A program made the translations under genes and the position numbers. This document shows, in pieces, positions 1 through 6,405 of a stretch of 8,666 nt of DNA. The first letter of the stretch is position 1. Each line of letters starts with the position of its first letter. The stretch is from an uncultured Phycisphaerae bacterium (GTDB taxonomy: Bacteria; Planctomycetota; Phycisphaerae; Sedimentisphaerales; Anaerohalosphaeraceae): assembly GCA_937995495.1 (NCBI GenBank), contig CALKKA010000049.1, positions 1-8,666 of the forward strand, given 5' to 3'. The notes under the pieces were generated by a model. It ran no database searches. It saw only the letters and a list, made by a program, of their open reading frames with translations, and was not told the origin of the DNA.

Positions 1-777
1 ATCCCTTTCGCTTTTCCAGGCTCCTCCGCTGGTAATAAGAACATCGACATTTTCCTGTATATTTCTAATAGCCTCACTGAGCAGGTCTTTCTGGTCTGGA
101 ACTATTGCAATTTTCGATGTCATCCTAAAATGTTTAAGCCAGGAAACCAATGTTACAATATTGCTGGCATAGAGTTGTCCTTCTTTTAACGATTCGCCGG
201 GTTTGACGACCTCATCACCTATGGCAATGATGCCAATACGGGGTAACGGATGCACTCGAACCAAAGAAATGCCGCCAGCAGCCAGCAAACCCGTCTTAGC
301 AGGCATCAGTATCTCACCTATACTTGTAATACGATCACCCTTTTTAACATCGTGTCCTTTCTTAAGTACATTCCTTCCTCGCCCGGCATCACGATAGCAC
401 AAAATATCGTCATCTTTTTCCTTTGTAAACTCAACTGAAATCACAGCATCGGCGCCTTGAGGGATTTGTGCTCCGGTCATGACCTTAACCGCTGTTTCTG
501 AGACCACAGACTTCTCTGTTTGACTTCCTGCAAACAGACTACCAGTAACCTTAAGCTTAACTGGACGGTTCTGAGAGGCATTTTCCAAGTCTTGTGAGAC
601 TACAGCATAACCATCTTTCATGGAAACCGAAGTCGATGGACAGTCAACTGTTGCCGTGCAATTTTCGGCAACGGCTAATCCAACCGCCTTCTCTATTTCG
701 ACATCGATCGGAAGCAGCGGGTTCAATCGCTCCAATGTTTTGGACAGTGCTTCGTCAAGGCCGATGTCATATTTCAT
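1..777 (-). CDS. Second, divergent MoeA-family protein, 3' end cut by window edge
   Basis: The frame is open from ATG at 777 to base 1 with no stop, giving 259 residues of a family usually near 400, so about a third (the C-terminus) lies outside. MoeA proteins insert molybdate into adenylylated molybdopterin in the cytoplasm. Family marks visible are SVSMKDGYAV (residues 50-59, matching SAMDGYA), VMTGAQIPQGADAVI (99-113), IGDEVVKPGE (186-195, where TGDEL-like sequence is usual) and DVLITSGGAWKSERD at the edge (245-259). That last motif is normally GGVSxGxxD, so the loop differs from canonical MoeA. It lies 36 bases after the ChrA-like gene; its ribosome site is weak (a GAG 9 bases before ATG). 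It is the last gene of the cofactor operon seen here. The fold is confident. The exact role (a tungsten-specific MoeA, a metal-loading paralog, or other) is unknown, so no symbol is given. Confidence 0.88.
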   Translation of the reverse strand, partial: MKYDIGLDEALSKTLERLNPLLPIDVEIEKAVGLAVAENCTATVDCPSTSVSMKDGYAVVSQDLENASQNRPVKLKVTGSLFAGSQTEKSVVSETAVKVMTGAQIPQGADAVISVEFTKEKDDDILCYRDAGRGRNVLKKGHDVKKGDRITSIGEILMPAKTGLLAAGGISLVRVHPLPRIGIIAIGDEVVKPGESLKEGQLYASNIVTLVSWLKHFRMTSKIAIVPDQKDLLSEAIRNIQENVDVLITSGGAWKSERD

Positions 778-813
778 AAGTGCATCTCAAAACAGCAAAA
801 ATTCATGTTGTCA

Positions 814-1335
814 TTATCTGAGCACCGCGCCCAGAACGCCAGCGGCGACAATAATAACAGCGGGGTGCACTTTCGCATAAAAGAATAAGCCAAATGAGGC
901 CAATATGATTATTATATGCCTTAGTTGAAAGACCTGGCTTTTATCCACAAGTTGAATCGCAACAGCAATGATCAGGGCAAAAATGGCATACTGCATCATC
1001 TCAAACCCCGCTTTGATCGATGGGATTTCCTTGTATCGTGAGTAAAGTAGCGAAGCAAGCATCACAAATAGTACAGGAGGCAGTAAATTCGCAAGGTTGG
1101 CGATTATTGCGCCGAGAATCCCGGCGATTTTGTAACCGGTATAGGTCGCAAACTTGATAGATATAGCACCCGGAAACAGCTTTGTAATTCCGGTTATCTC
1201 TAAAAACTCGGATTCATCAAGCCACTGATGATTCTGAACAAGTTCAGCTTCCATCAGAGGTAAAAATGAATACGCTCCGCCAAAGGCAAACATACTGATT
1301 TTTGAAAAGGCCAAAAAAAGTTTTAACATAACCAT
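814..1335 (-). CDS. Half-size chromate-transporter (CHR/ChrA) family membrane protein
   Basis: This 173-residue, very hydrophobic protein carries the CHR domain signature: FAFGGAYSFLPLME (residues 16-29), then QWLDESEFLE (37-46), then KLFPGAISIKFATYTGYKIAG (52-72, the family's LPGP...N.AT..GY..AG block). Hydrophobic stretches follow at about 72-98, 113-130 and 138-172. Long ChrA proteins have two such domains in about 400 residues. Short ones have one and usually occur as adjacent gene pairs, yet no partner is visible on either side. Start ATG 1335 is fixed by GAGGAG six bases upstream, favoured over ATG 1329. It lies 17 bases after mogA and 36 before the second moeA, so it is part of the cofactor operon. 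Members export chromate and some are tied to sulfate; in this setting the substrate may be another oxyanion such as molybdate or tungstate, which is inference. Confidence 0.88.
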   Translation of the reverse strand: MVMLKLFLAFSKISMFAFGGAYSFLPLMEAELVQNHQWLDESEFLEITGITKLFPGAISIKFATYTGYKIAGILGAIIANLANLLPPVLFVMLASLLYSRYKEIPSIKAGFEMMQYAIFALIIAVAIQLVDKSQVFQLRHIIIILASFGLFFYAKVHPAVIIVAAGVLGAVLR

Positions 1336-1352
1336 TGTTTACTCCTCTTTAA

Positions 1353-1829
1353 TTAGTGTCCGCCGCCACGCATCATTTTCCGGGCATGAGGAAGAACAGG
1401 CATAATGATATCCAAACATTCACGCACTGCCTTGGGGCTGCCTGGCAGATTGATTATTAGTGTATCCTTTCGAATTCCCGCTGTTGAACGAGAGAGAATG
1501 GCGTTAGGAGTCTTTTCAAGCCCTTTTAGTCTCATTAATTCGCCAAAACCAGGCACCATCTTTTCACATACAGAAAGGGTCGCTTCCGGTGTAACATCAC
1601 GAGGCCCCAATCCGGTACCTCCCGTCGTCAATACTAAATCGACCTTTGCCTCATCTGAGAAGTCAATCAGATCGGCACAGATTCTACCTGCTTCATCGGG
1701 GGCAATCCGCAAAGTACAAACCTTGATATTCTTTTCTTTTAGAATGCTCTCAATAGCGGGCCCGCTCAAATCTTCCCGCTTACCTTCTGAACACCTATCG
1801 CTAATTGTCAAGATTGCCGCTCTAATCAT
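1353..1829 (-). CDS. mogA: Molybdopterin adenylyltransferase (MogA/MoaB family)
   Basis: At 158 residues, this is a full-length single-domain member of the MogA/MoaB family, which activates molybdopterin with ATP to give MPT-AMP before metal insertion by MoeA. Visible motifs are AILTISDRCSEG (residues 5-16), LTTGGTGLGPRDVTPEA (67-83, the MPT-binding loop with its aspartate), VPGFGELMR (92-100), LSRSTAGIR (112-120) and INLPGSPKAV (126-135). The start ATG 1829 has GAGGT five bases upstream, inside the end of the MOSC gene, and the two genes overlap by 8 bases (1822-1829), so translation is probably coupled. MOSC and MogA domains also occur fused in other bacteria; here they are separate but overlapping. 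MogA and bacterial MoaB cannot be told apart safely by eye, so the symbol is a family-level choice. Confidence 0.92.
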   Translation of the reverse strand: MIRAAILTISDRCSEGKREDLSGPAIESILKEKNIKVCTLRIAPDEAGRICADLIDFSDEAKVDLVLTTGGTGLGPRDVTPEATLSVCEKMVPGFGELMRLKGLEKTPNAILSRSTAGIRKDTLIINLPGSPKAVRECLDIIMPVLPHARKMMRGGGH

Positions 1830-2271
1830 TGAATACCTCTATCATGTCACCGACTTTTATTCTCCCGGCCTTCATGACTTCTGCAAAAACACCTTCTCGC
1901 GGCATAATACAGTCTCCAACTTGTTTAAAAATCTCGCATCGGCTGTGACACTCTTTTCCGATCTGTGTCACCTCAAGCTCTATTTCCTTTCCAATCCTGA
2001 GCCTACTTCCAATTGTCAAGCCCGGCAGTTCAATGCCCTGGGTCGTAATATTCTCAGCAAAACTTCCGGGCAATACATCCGCACCCATTTCAATCATTTT
2101 ATTGATTGATTCAATGGCTAATAAACTTATCTGTCTGTGCCAATTTCCACCGTGCGCATCGCCGACGAGGCCGAAGTCAATCCTCACTTCGGCCTCGGGA
2201 ACATTTGTTTTCTTTGTGCCTTTCTTTTCAGAAATAGAGATTGCTTTAATTTCACCTTTTATAGTCGCCAT
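1822..2271 (-). CDS. MOSC-domain protein of the molybdenum cofactor operon
   Basis: This 149-residue protein is a stand-alone MOSC domain, a beta-rich fold also found at the C-terminus of Moco sulfurases and in YiiM/YuaD-type proteins. Visible marks are GLVGDAHGGNWHRQISLLA (residues 34-52), LPGSFAENITTQGI (67-80) and GKECHSRCEIFKQVGD (105-120), followed by CIMPREGVFAEV. Cysteines 108, 112 and 121 are candidates for the sulfur- or metal-handling residues expected of the family; the C-x3-C-x8-C spacing is what I see. Start ATG 2271 is preferred because AGGTGG lies five bases upstream; a GTG at 2280 would add three residues. It overlaps moaC by 20 bases and mogA by 8. The company it keeps suggests a cofactor binding, carrier or sulfuration role, but the activity of this class of short MOSC proteins is not established. 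Confidence 0.9.
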   Translation of the reverse strand: MATIKGEIKAISISEKKGTKKTNVPEAEVRIDFGLVGDAHGGNWHRQISLLAIESINKMIEMGADVLPGSFAENITTQGIELPGLTIGSRLRIGKEIELEVTQIGKECHSRCEIFKQVGDCIMPREGVFAEVMKAGRIKVGDMIEVFND

Positions 2272-2710
2272 TTTTTCCACCTGTCTTTTCGAGTAGTATT
2301 ATTTGGCCTATTGTCATTGCCTTGCCGGTATATTTAAGCATATCGTATATCGTAAGGCAAGACACACTCACGCCGACCAAGGCTTCCATTTCAACACCCG
2401 TTTTACCGGATGATTTTACGGTTACCGCCACACTGACCGACTTGTCTTCTTCATCCATGACAAATTCGACATCAACAGCTTCGATTAGGATGCTATGACA
2501 CAAAGGGATGATGGTCTGCGTTGACTTCACCGCCTGTATCGCAGCTATTTTTGCAGTAGTAAGCACATCTCCCTTGGCACAGGCACCCTCTTTAACAACC
2601 CCAAAAGCAGTGGGCCCCAGATTTATAGTGCCCTGTGCCTTCGCGGTTCTGACCGTAATATCCTTATTGCCTACATCTACCATGCCACCCATATTATCCA
2701 CTTGTTTCAT
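2252..2710 (-). CDS. moaC: Cyclic pyranopterin monophosphate synthase MoaC
   Basis: MoaC converts the 3',8-cyclo-GTP product of MoaA to cyclic pyranopterin monophosphate, the first stable intermediate of molybdopterin synthesis. The 152-residue protein is of normal length and has all the expected blocks: MVDVGNKDITVRTA (residues 10-23), KGDVLTTAKIAAIQAVK (46-62), IPLCHSI (68-74), SGKTGVEMEALVGVSVSCL (101-119) and TIYDMLK (120-126). Lys46, His72, Glu107, Glu109, Asp123 and Lys126 fall where the E. coli active-site residues Lys51, His77, Glu112, Glu114, Asp128 and Lys131 do, with a constant offset of five. The start ATG overlaps the moaA stop as ATGA. A GGAGG abuts that ATG with no spacer, so GTG at 2701 (three codons in) is a credible alternative start. 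Downstream it overlaps the MOSC gene by 20 bases. Confidence 0.95.
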   Translation of the reverse strand: MKQVDNMGGMVDVGNKDITVRTAKAQGTINLGPTAFGVVKEGACAKGDVLTTAKIAAIQAVKSTQTIIPLCHSILIEAVDVEFVMDEEDKSVSVAVTVKSSGKTGVEMEALVGVSVSCLTIYDMLKYTGKAMTIGQIILLEKTGGKNGDYKR

Positions 2711-3660
2711 CCTCCAATTCTCTGCATATCAAACTCATTTACAGATGAAGTTAATTTTGTATACTGATTTTTTTCCTCGATTACTCCCGTTAAGAATTGA
2801 ATCACTTCCTCATCAGCGGCACCAGTCCTGATTAGCCGCTTGATGTTATAATGTTTAGAAGAATACAGGCACGGCTTTATCATACCGTCGCTCGTCAATC
2901 GAATTCGATTACAGTTATGACAAAATACCGTACTCCTGCCGCTAATAAAACCGATTGTCCCTGCCGCATTATTGATCTTAAAATGTAATGCCGGGCCGTT
3001 GCGGTTGGTAGCCGAAATAGTTGAAAGTTGGCCATGTTCACGTTCAATAATCCTACGGATTTGACTGGATGACACAAAATCTCCCGCCGGTTTTGTATAT
3101 CTGCTCGTTGGGCAATATTCGATAAATCTGACCGCAACGGGTAAATCGATACTCATCTGTGCAAGTGGTATGATCTGCGAGCTATTGAGACCTTTTATAA
3201 TTACGCAATTGATCTTAACAGGGGCCAGGGCAACATCCAATGCTTTGTGAATGCCTTTCATTGCATTTTTCAAATTATCAAAACCTGTAATATCTTTATA
3301 GCTTTGACGCTCAGTAGAATCGACACTTATGTTGATCCGGTGTAAACCTGCATTTTTCAGTTCTTCTGCCTTTTGTTCCAGGAGTACGCCGTTTGTTGTA
3401 AGTGTTAATTCCTCGATTTCTTTGAGTCCGGCAAGTTTTTCAACGAGATTGACAATGTTGCTTCTGACCAACGGCTCACCACCGGTGAGTCGAACTTTGC
3501 GGATTCCACAAATGGCAAAAAGCCTTACGATATGATAGATCTCCTCGAACCTTAATATTTCTGTACGCTCAATTAATTTGCAGCCACCCGATGGGTAGCA
3601 ATAGACGCATCGCAAATTGCATCGATCAGTAACCGATACTCTCAAATAATCCACTGTCAT
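2707..3660 (-). CDS. moaA: GTP 3',8-cyclase MoaA (radical SAM)
   Basis: MoaA is the radical-SAM enzyme that turns GTP into 3',8-cyclo-7,8-dihydro-GTP, the first step of molybdopterin synthesis. The 317-residue protein has the N-terminal cluster motif DRCNLRCVYC (Cys14, Cys18, Cys21), the SAM-binding RLTGGEPLVR (residues 57-66) and LTTNG (87-91). The second 4Fe-4S site is FCHNCNRIRL (Cys247, Cys250) with Cys264 in MIKPCL. It ends in the conserved Gly-Gly pair needed by MoaA (MQRIGG). It is slightly short at the N-terminus, beginning at MTVDYLRVSVTDRC where relatives often have about ten more residues. The start is one base after the moeA stop, so coupling is likely; an AGG lies ten bases upstream. 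Its stop overlaps the moaC start by four bases. All catalytic cysteines are present, so it should be functional. Confidence 0.96.
   Translation of the reverse strand: MTVDYLRVSVTDRCNLRCVYCYPSGGCKLIERTEILRFEEIYHIVRLFAICGIRKVRLTGGEPLVRSNIVNLVEKLAGLKEIEELTLTTNGVLLEQKAEELKNAGLHRINISVDSTERQSYKDITGFDNLKNAMKGIHKALDVALAPVKINCVIIKGLNSSQIIPLAQMSIDLPVAVRFIEYCPTSRYTKPAGDFVSSSQIRRIIEREHGQLSTISATNRNGPALHFKINNAAGTIGFISGRSTVFCHNCNRIRLTSDGMIKPCLYSSKHYNIKRLIRTGAADEEVIQFLTGVIEEKNQYTKLTSSVNEFDMQRIGG
2711..2715 (-). promoter_or_regulatory. Shine-Dalgarno GGAGG directly abutting the moaC ATG
   Basis: GGAGG on the minus strand ends immediately before the ATG at 2710, too close for normal use with that codon. It stands nine bases ahead of a GTG at 2701 in the same frame (codon 4). 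Either the GTG is the true moaC start, or the ATG is reached by termination-reinitiation from the overlapping moaA stop. The site also encodes the last codons of moaA. Confidence 0.5.
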
Positions 3661-3661
3661 G

Positions 3662-4837
3662 TTAAATCAACCTGATCTTTACGGATGTTCCCTTTTTAAT
3701 TTCGGCCACACCGATATCCATGCTGACCAAACCGTCAGCAGCGCTGAGAGAATTGATATGAGCCGATCCATGATATTCAATTGGCTTGACCGTCCCTTTT
3801 TCAGTGATTGCCACAGGAAGCCATCTTTTTCTCTTTGCTTTCCTGCTTGCCAAGGTCTCTTCCAAAGGCATTTGAATAGGAAGCGGCTCATAATCGTGAC
3901 CCATCAGTTTATATAAAAAAGGTCTAACCAGAAGCTCAAACAAAACAAATGTTGATACCGGATTGCCCGGCAGGCCAAAACAATACTTATTTTCGGACGT
4001 ACCGAAAACCGTGGGTTTTCCGGGCTTAATGGCAATCTTTTCAAACAACAGGTTTATATTGTTTTGTTTGAAGATCCCGGGCACATAATCATAATCACCT
4101 ACTGAGACACCTCCGGAGACAATAACCACATCGCTTTGGCGAATAGCTTCTTTGAATACGCTGTCAATCTCACCGACCGTGTCCCCTGCTATGCCATAAT
4201 TTGTAGCAACCGCCCCCATATGCTCGATTTGAGCTGATAGCTGGTAACTATTGGTGTCTCGTATTTGCGAAACGCCGGGCTTTGATTGTGGTTCAAGCAG
4301 TTCGCTGCCCGTTGCAATGACGGCAACTTCAGGCCGCTTTGCGACCAGGGGTTGTGTATTCCCGACTGAGGCAAGCACTGCGATATGCTGCGGTGCTATC
4401 AGAACCCCCTTGTTCAGAACAATATCATCCGTCATGATGTCTTCTGCCTTGCGGCAGATATTATCCGCTGTTCTGTCTCCGGTAAACTGAATAATGTCTT
4501 TGGCTTTTTCTTCAACATATTCCTTCATGATCACACAGTCCGCACTCTCGGGGACCATTGCACCAGTCATGATTTTAGAGCACTGGTTTAGATCAACCGC
4601 TTTTTGAGGAACATTCCCGGCGGCAATTGTTTCGATGACGGTCAGTTCATTTCCCAAATCCACTCTGCGACATGCATATCCATCCATTGCCGATTTATTA
4701 AAAGGCGGGATATCCATATCTGACCGAATTTCCTCAGCCAACACTCTGCCCAATGCACCCCTGAAGTCAACACGTTCTGTATCAAGTTGGCGTGCAGAGT
4801 TCAGTGCCGTTTCAAATGCTTTCTCAAATGTTATCAT
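3662..4837 (-). CDS. moeA: Molybdopterin molybdenumtransferase MoeA (canonical copy)
   Basis: MoeA inserts molybdate into MPT-AMP made by MogA, releasing AMP. This copy is full length (391 residues) and has the canonical signatures: PPFNKSAMDGYA (residues 44-55), KIMTGAMVPESADCVIM (88-104), IATGSELLEP (174-183), QIRDTNSYQL (191-200), VVIVSGGVSVGDYDYVP (237-253), KIAIKPGKP (267-275) and FGLPGNPVSTFVLFE (287-301). One small oddity is Ser in ESADCVI, where the family usually has Gly (xGADxV). The chosen ATG at 4837 starts right at the conserved domain (MITFEKAFETAL); the frame is open to 4915 but that extra part only overlaps the mobA gene. The gene overlaps mobA by 14 bases, with GGGAAAG upstream as a weak ribosome site, and ends one base before moaA. 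Confidence 0.95.
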   Translation of the reverse strand: MITFEKAFETALNSARQLDTERVDFRGALGRVLAEEIRSDMDIPPFNKSAMDGYACRRVDLGNELTVIETIAAGNVPQKAVDLNQCSKIMTGAMVPESADCVIMKEYVEEKAKDIIQFTGDRTADNICRKAEDIMTDDIVLNKGVLIAPQHIAVLASVGNTQPLVAKRPEVAVIATGSELLEPQSKPGVSQIRDTNSYQLSAQIEHMGAVATNYGIAGDTVGEIDSVFKEAIRQSDVVIVSGGVSVGDYDYVPGIFKQNNINLLFEKIAIKPGKPTVFGTSENKYCFGLPGNPVSTFVLFELLVRPFLYKLMGHDYEPLPIQMPLEETLASRKAKRKRWLPVAITEKGTVKPIEYHGSAHINSLSAADGLVSMDIGVAEIKKGTSVKIRLI

Positions 4838-5960
4838 GATTATCTTTCCCGACGAATTCACAGTAATCATCCATTGTGTTAAGATTCCTAAGTTGTATGT
4901 CACCGTGTGAATCAAGGTACTTGACCCTGCATTTTTCGAGAGGGGCTATGACCCGATGTTTTCCCGAGGCAATTGCCTTATCGATTTCAACTAGAATACC
5001 TTTGTTGTAAATCGCAAATAGGGGTTCATACTGAAATGGCCCTGTTTGGGGGACCACCGCGTCAAAATCGCCGCTTTCTCTAACCATTCGTCGAACAAGA
5101 TCAATATCCACTTCAGGGATATCGCATGCGATCACGAAGTTTGTATCGTTTCGTGAGACCCTTAATGTCGAGGCAATCCCCATGAGAGGCCCCTTGTCGG
5201 CGACTTCATCCGGAACAACCAAAGCACCCAGCAAACGGTGTTTTTCCGTATTGCTTGAACTGACCAGGATTTGATCAAAATAGGGCCGCAACTGCTCGAA
5301 AATATAGTTGATCGCAGGCATCCCATCGATTTCCAAAACAGCTTTGTCCTGCCCCATCCGCCGGCTGCGGCCGCCGGCCATGATAATCGCGGTCGCCCGC
5401 ATTTTATGGACCCATTTGCCGTTGATGAGTTTGATCCCATCGAGGTTGATATCAAAATTACTGCCATCAAAAAATACTGTTTGGTCCGCATACTTTTCTA
5501 CAGCTGCTGCGGAAGATTTACACTGATTCAGGCCAACAGATTTGAACATAAAGAACAACCCGGGCTCAACGATTAGTCGCAGGCTGTTCGACTCACAGAC
5601 TGAAATTGCATCTGTTCCAATTGCCGCTTGCAATGCACGGATTCCCTCCTCAAGGTGCTGTTTCAGCACTCTTAACCAAAGCACCTTCGTTGCGCCTGCG
5701 GCCAACATTTTGCATGTATCTTTATCAGATTGATTGTCAGTTTCCTCAGTAAGACAATAATTTCCTTCAAATGATGAACATACGCCGCAGCCGCTCCCGC
5801 CGCGGGGACAACCGCTTCTGCCTTCATCGACCGTAGTTACTTTCAGCCCGATGATATCATGCTGATGACTGAATTCCCTGATGAGGGAGCAGGCAAACTC
5901 TGTCTTGCCGACATTCCTGCCACTGGCTCCAATCATCATCATGCCTGGAATCTTGATCAT
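4824..5960 (-). CDS. mobA: Fusion: MobB-like P-loop domain with Cys motif + MobA guanylyltransferase
   Basis: The 378-residue product joins two domains. Residues 1 to about 185 form a P-loop NTPase-like domain with Walker A GASGRNVGKT (11-20), as in MobB, and an unusual cysteine cluster GCPRGGSGCGVCSSFEGNYC (50-69; Cys51, 58, 61, 69) that could hold a metal or Fe-S centre. Residues from about 187 form MobA: ATAIIMAGGRSRRMGQDKAVL (189-209, GTP site), VPDEVADKGPLMGIASTL (249-266), FVIACDIPEVD (275-285, metal-binding Asp) and NLNTMDDY near the end (359-366). MobA attaches GMP to Mo-molybdopterin to give the dinucleotide cofactor that DMSO-reductase-family enzymes use. ATG 5960 has GGTGAT well placed; a TTG at 5972 with AAGGA six bases ahead would add four residues. 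The gene overlaps moeA by 14 bases. MobA function is secure; the N-terminal role is inferred. Confidence 0.93.
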   Translation of the reverse strand: MIKIPGMMMIGASGRNVGKTEFACSLIREFSHQHDIIGLKVTTVDEGRSGCPRGGSGCGVCSSFEGNYCLTEETDNQSDKDTCKMLAAGATKVLWLRVLKQHLEEGIRALQAAIGTDAISVCESNSLRLIVEPGLFFMFKSVGLNQCKSSAAAVEKYADQTVFFDGSNFDINLDGIKLINGKWVHKMRATAIIMAGGRSRRMGQDKAVLEIDGMPAINYIFEQLRPYFDQILVSSSNTEKHRLLGALVVPDEVADKGPLMGIASTLRVSRNDTNFVIACDIPEVDIDLVRRMVRESGDFDAVVPQTGPFQYEPLFAIYNKGILVEIDKAIASGKHRVIAPLEKCRVKYLDSHGDIQLRNLNTMDDYCEFVGKDNHDNI

Positions 5961-5992
5961 TTCATCACCCAAAGCTCATCCTTAAATCTCAT

Positions 5993-6193
5993 CTACTGTG
6001 CTTGAGAACTTTCAGCTTTTTTTGAAATCTTCAGATCAATTGTTTCGACGACATCGACACCTCGAAGTGACGCAAGCATCCCAATGATCGCCTGCGAAAT
6101 GAAACTTTCAACGAATCTATTTAATGCTATCTTGCACCCATTTACTTCTAATTCAGCACTGAAATTAGATTCTTGTTTTGATTCACATTCCAT
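5993..6193 (-). CDS. Small protein of unknown function leading the cofactor operon (66 aa)
   Basis: I do not recognise a named family. The 66-residue product has a charged N-terminus, a core with alternating character (FSAELEVNGCKIALNRFVES, residues 11-30), then SFISQAIIGMLASLRGV (30-46) and a strand-like ETIDLKI (50-56), followed by a polar tail. The look is beta-hairpin, helix, strand, with no membrane segment or signal peptide. It is accepted as a gene because ATG 6193 has AAGGT eight bases upstream, because it is the first frame after a good promoter and leader, and because it ends 32 bases before mobA on the same strand. The overlapping plus-strand frame lacks a ribosome site. Its place suggests a role tied to cofactor synthesis or to sensing it, which is inference only. 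Confidence 0.72.
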   Translation of the reverse strand: MECESKQESNFSAELEVNGCKIALNRFVESFISQAIIGMLASLRGVDVVETIDLKISKKAESSQAQ

Positions 6194-6368
6194 TGACTTT
6201 ACCTTATCTTTTCAGAACTTAATTATCCCGTTTGACTTTATAATGAAGGCCTCTTCTTTGTCTGCTGTTAGACGATTATTCAAAACCGCAGAAGTTGACT
6301 GCATACGCACAGCAATCAATAATAAAAAATACGATAATCCAAACGAGGACGTTTTTATTTTGATAGAT
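6194..6368 (-). promoter_or_regulatory. Structured 5' leader of the cofactor operon (candidate cis-regulatory RNA)
   Basis: Between the predicted transcription start near 6368 and the first gene lie about 175 bases with three hairpins on the minus-strand RNA. One at 6341-6354 pairs AAACG with CGTTT around a four-base loop. One at 6295-6319 pairs TTGATTGC with GCAGTCAA around nine bases and includes one G-U pair. One at 6261-6292 pairs TCTGC with GCAGA, then GTT with AAC after one mismatch. The G-U pair in the second would be a C-A mismatch on the other strand, which fits RNA made from the minus strand. I could not match it to the Moco RNA motif by eye. No U-run follows any hairpin, so simple attenuation is not shown. 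Confidence 0.4.
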
Positions 6369-6374
6369 TTCCCA

Positions 6375-6402
6375 ATTATAACTTTTATTGCTTATAAAGC
6401 AA
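6375..6402 (-). promoter_or_regulatory. Sigma-70-like promoter of the cofactor operon
   Basis: On the minus strand a -35 box TTGCTT (6402-6397) and a perfect -10 box TATAAT (6380-6375) are separated by 16 bases, pointing at the 66-residue gene and the operon behind it. Initiation would fall near 6368. It begins just past the hairpin that follows the porin gene, which fits a boundary between two transcription units. Confidence 0.6.
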
Positions 6403-6405
6403 GTG

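Noticed and set aside
1405..2109. Plus-strand open frame of 234 codons
   Set aside because: It lies antisense to mogA and the MOSC gene, both of which carry clear family motifs. Its translation is low-complexity with no recognisable domain.
4838..4915. N-terminal extension of MoeA to an upstream start
   Set aside because: The extra 26 residues only overlap the mobA coding region. The conserved MoeA domain begins at the ATG at 4837.
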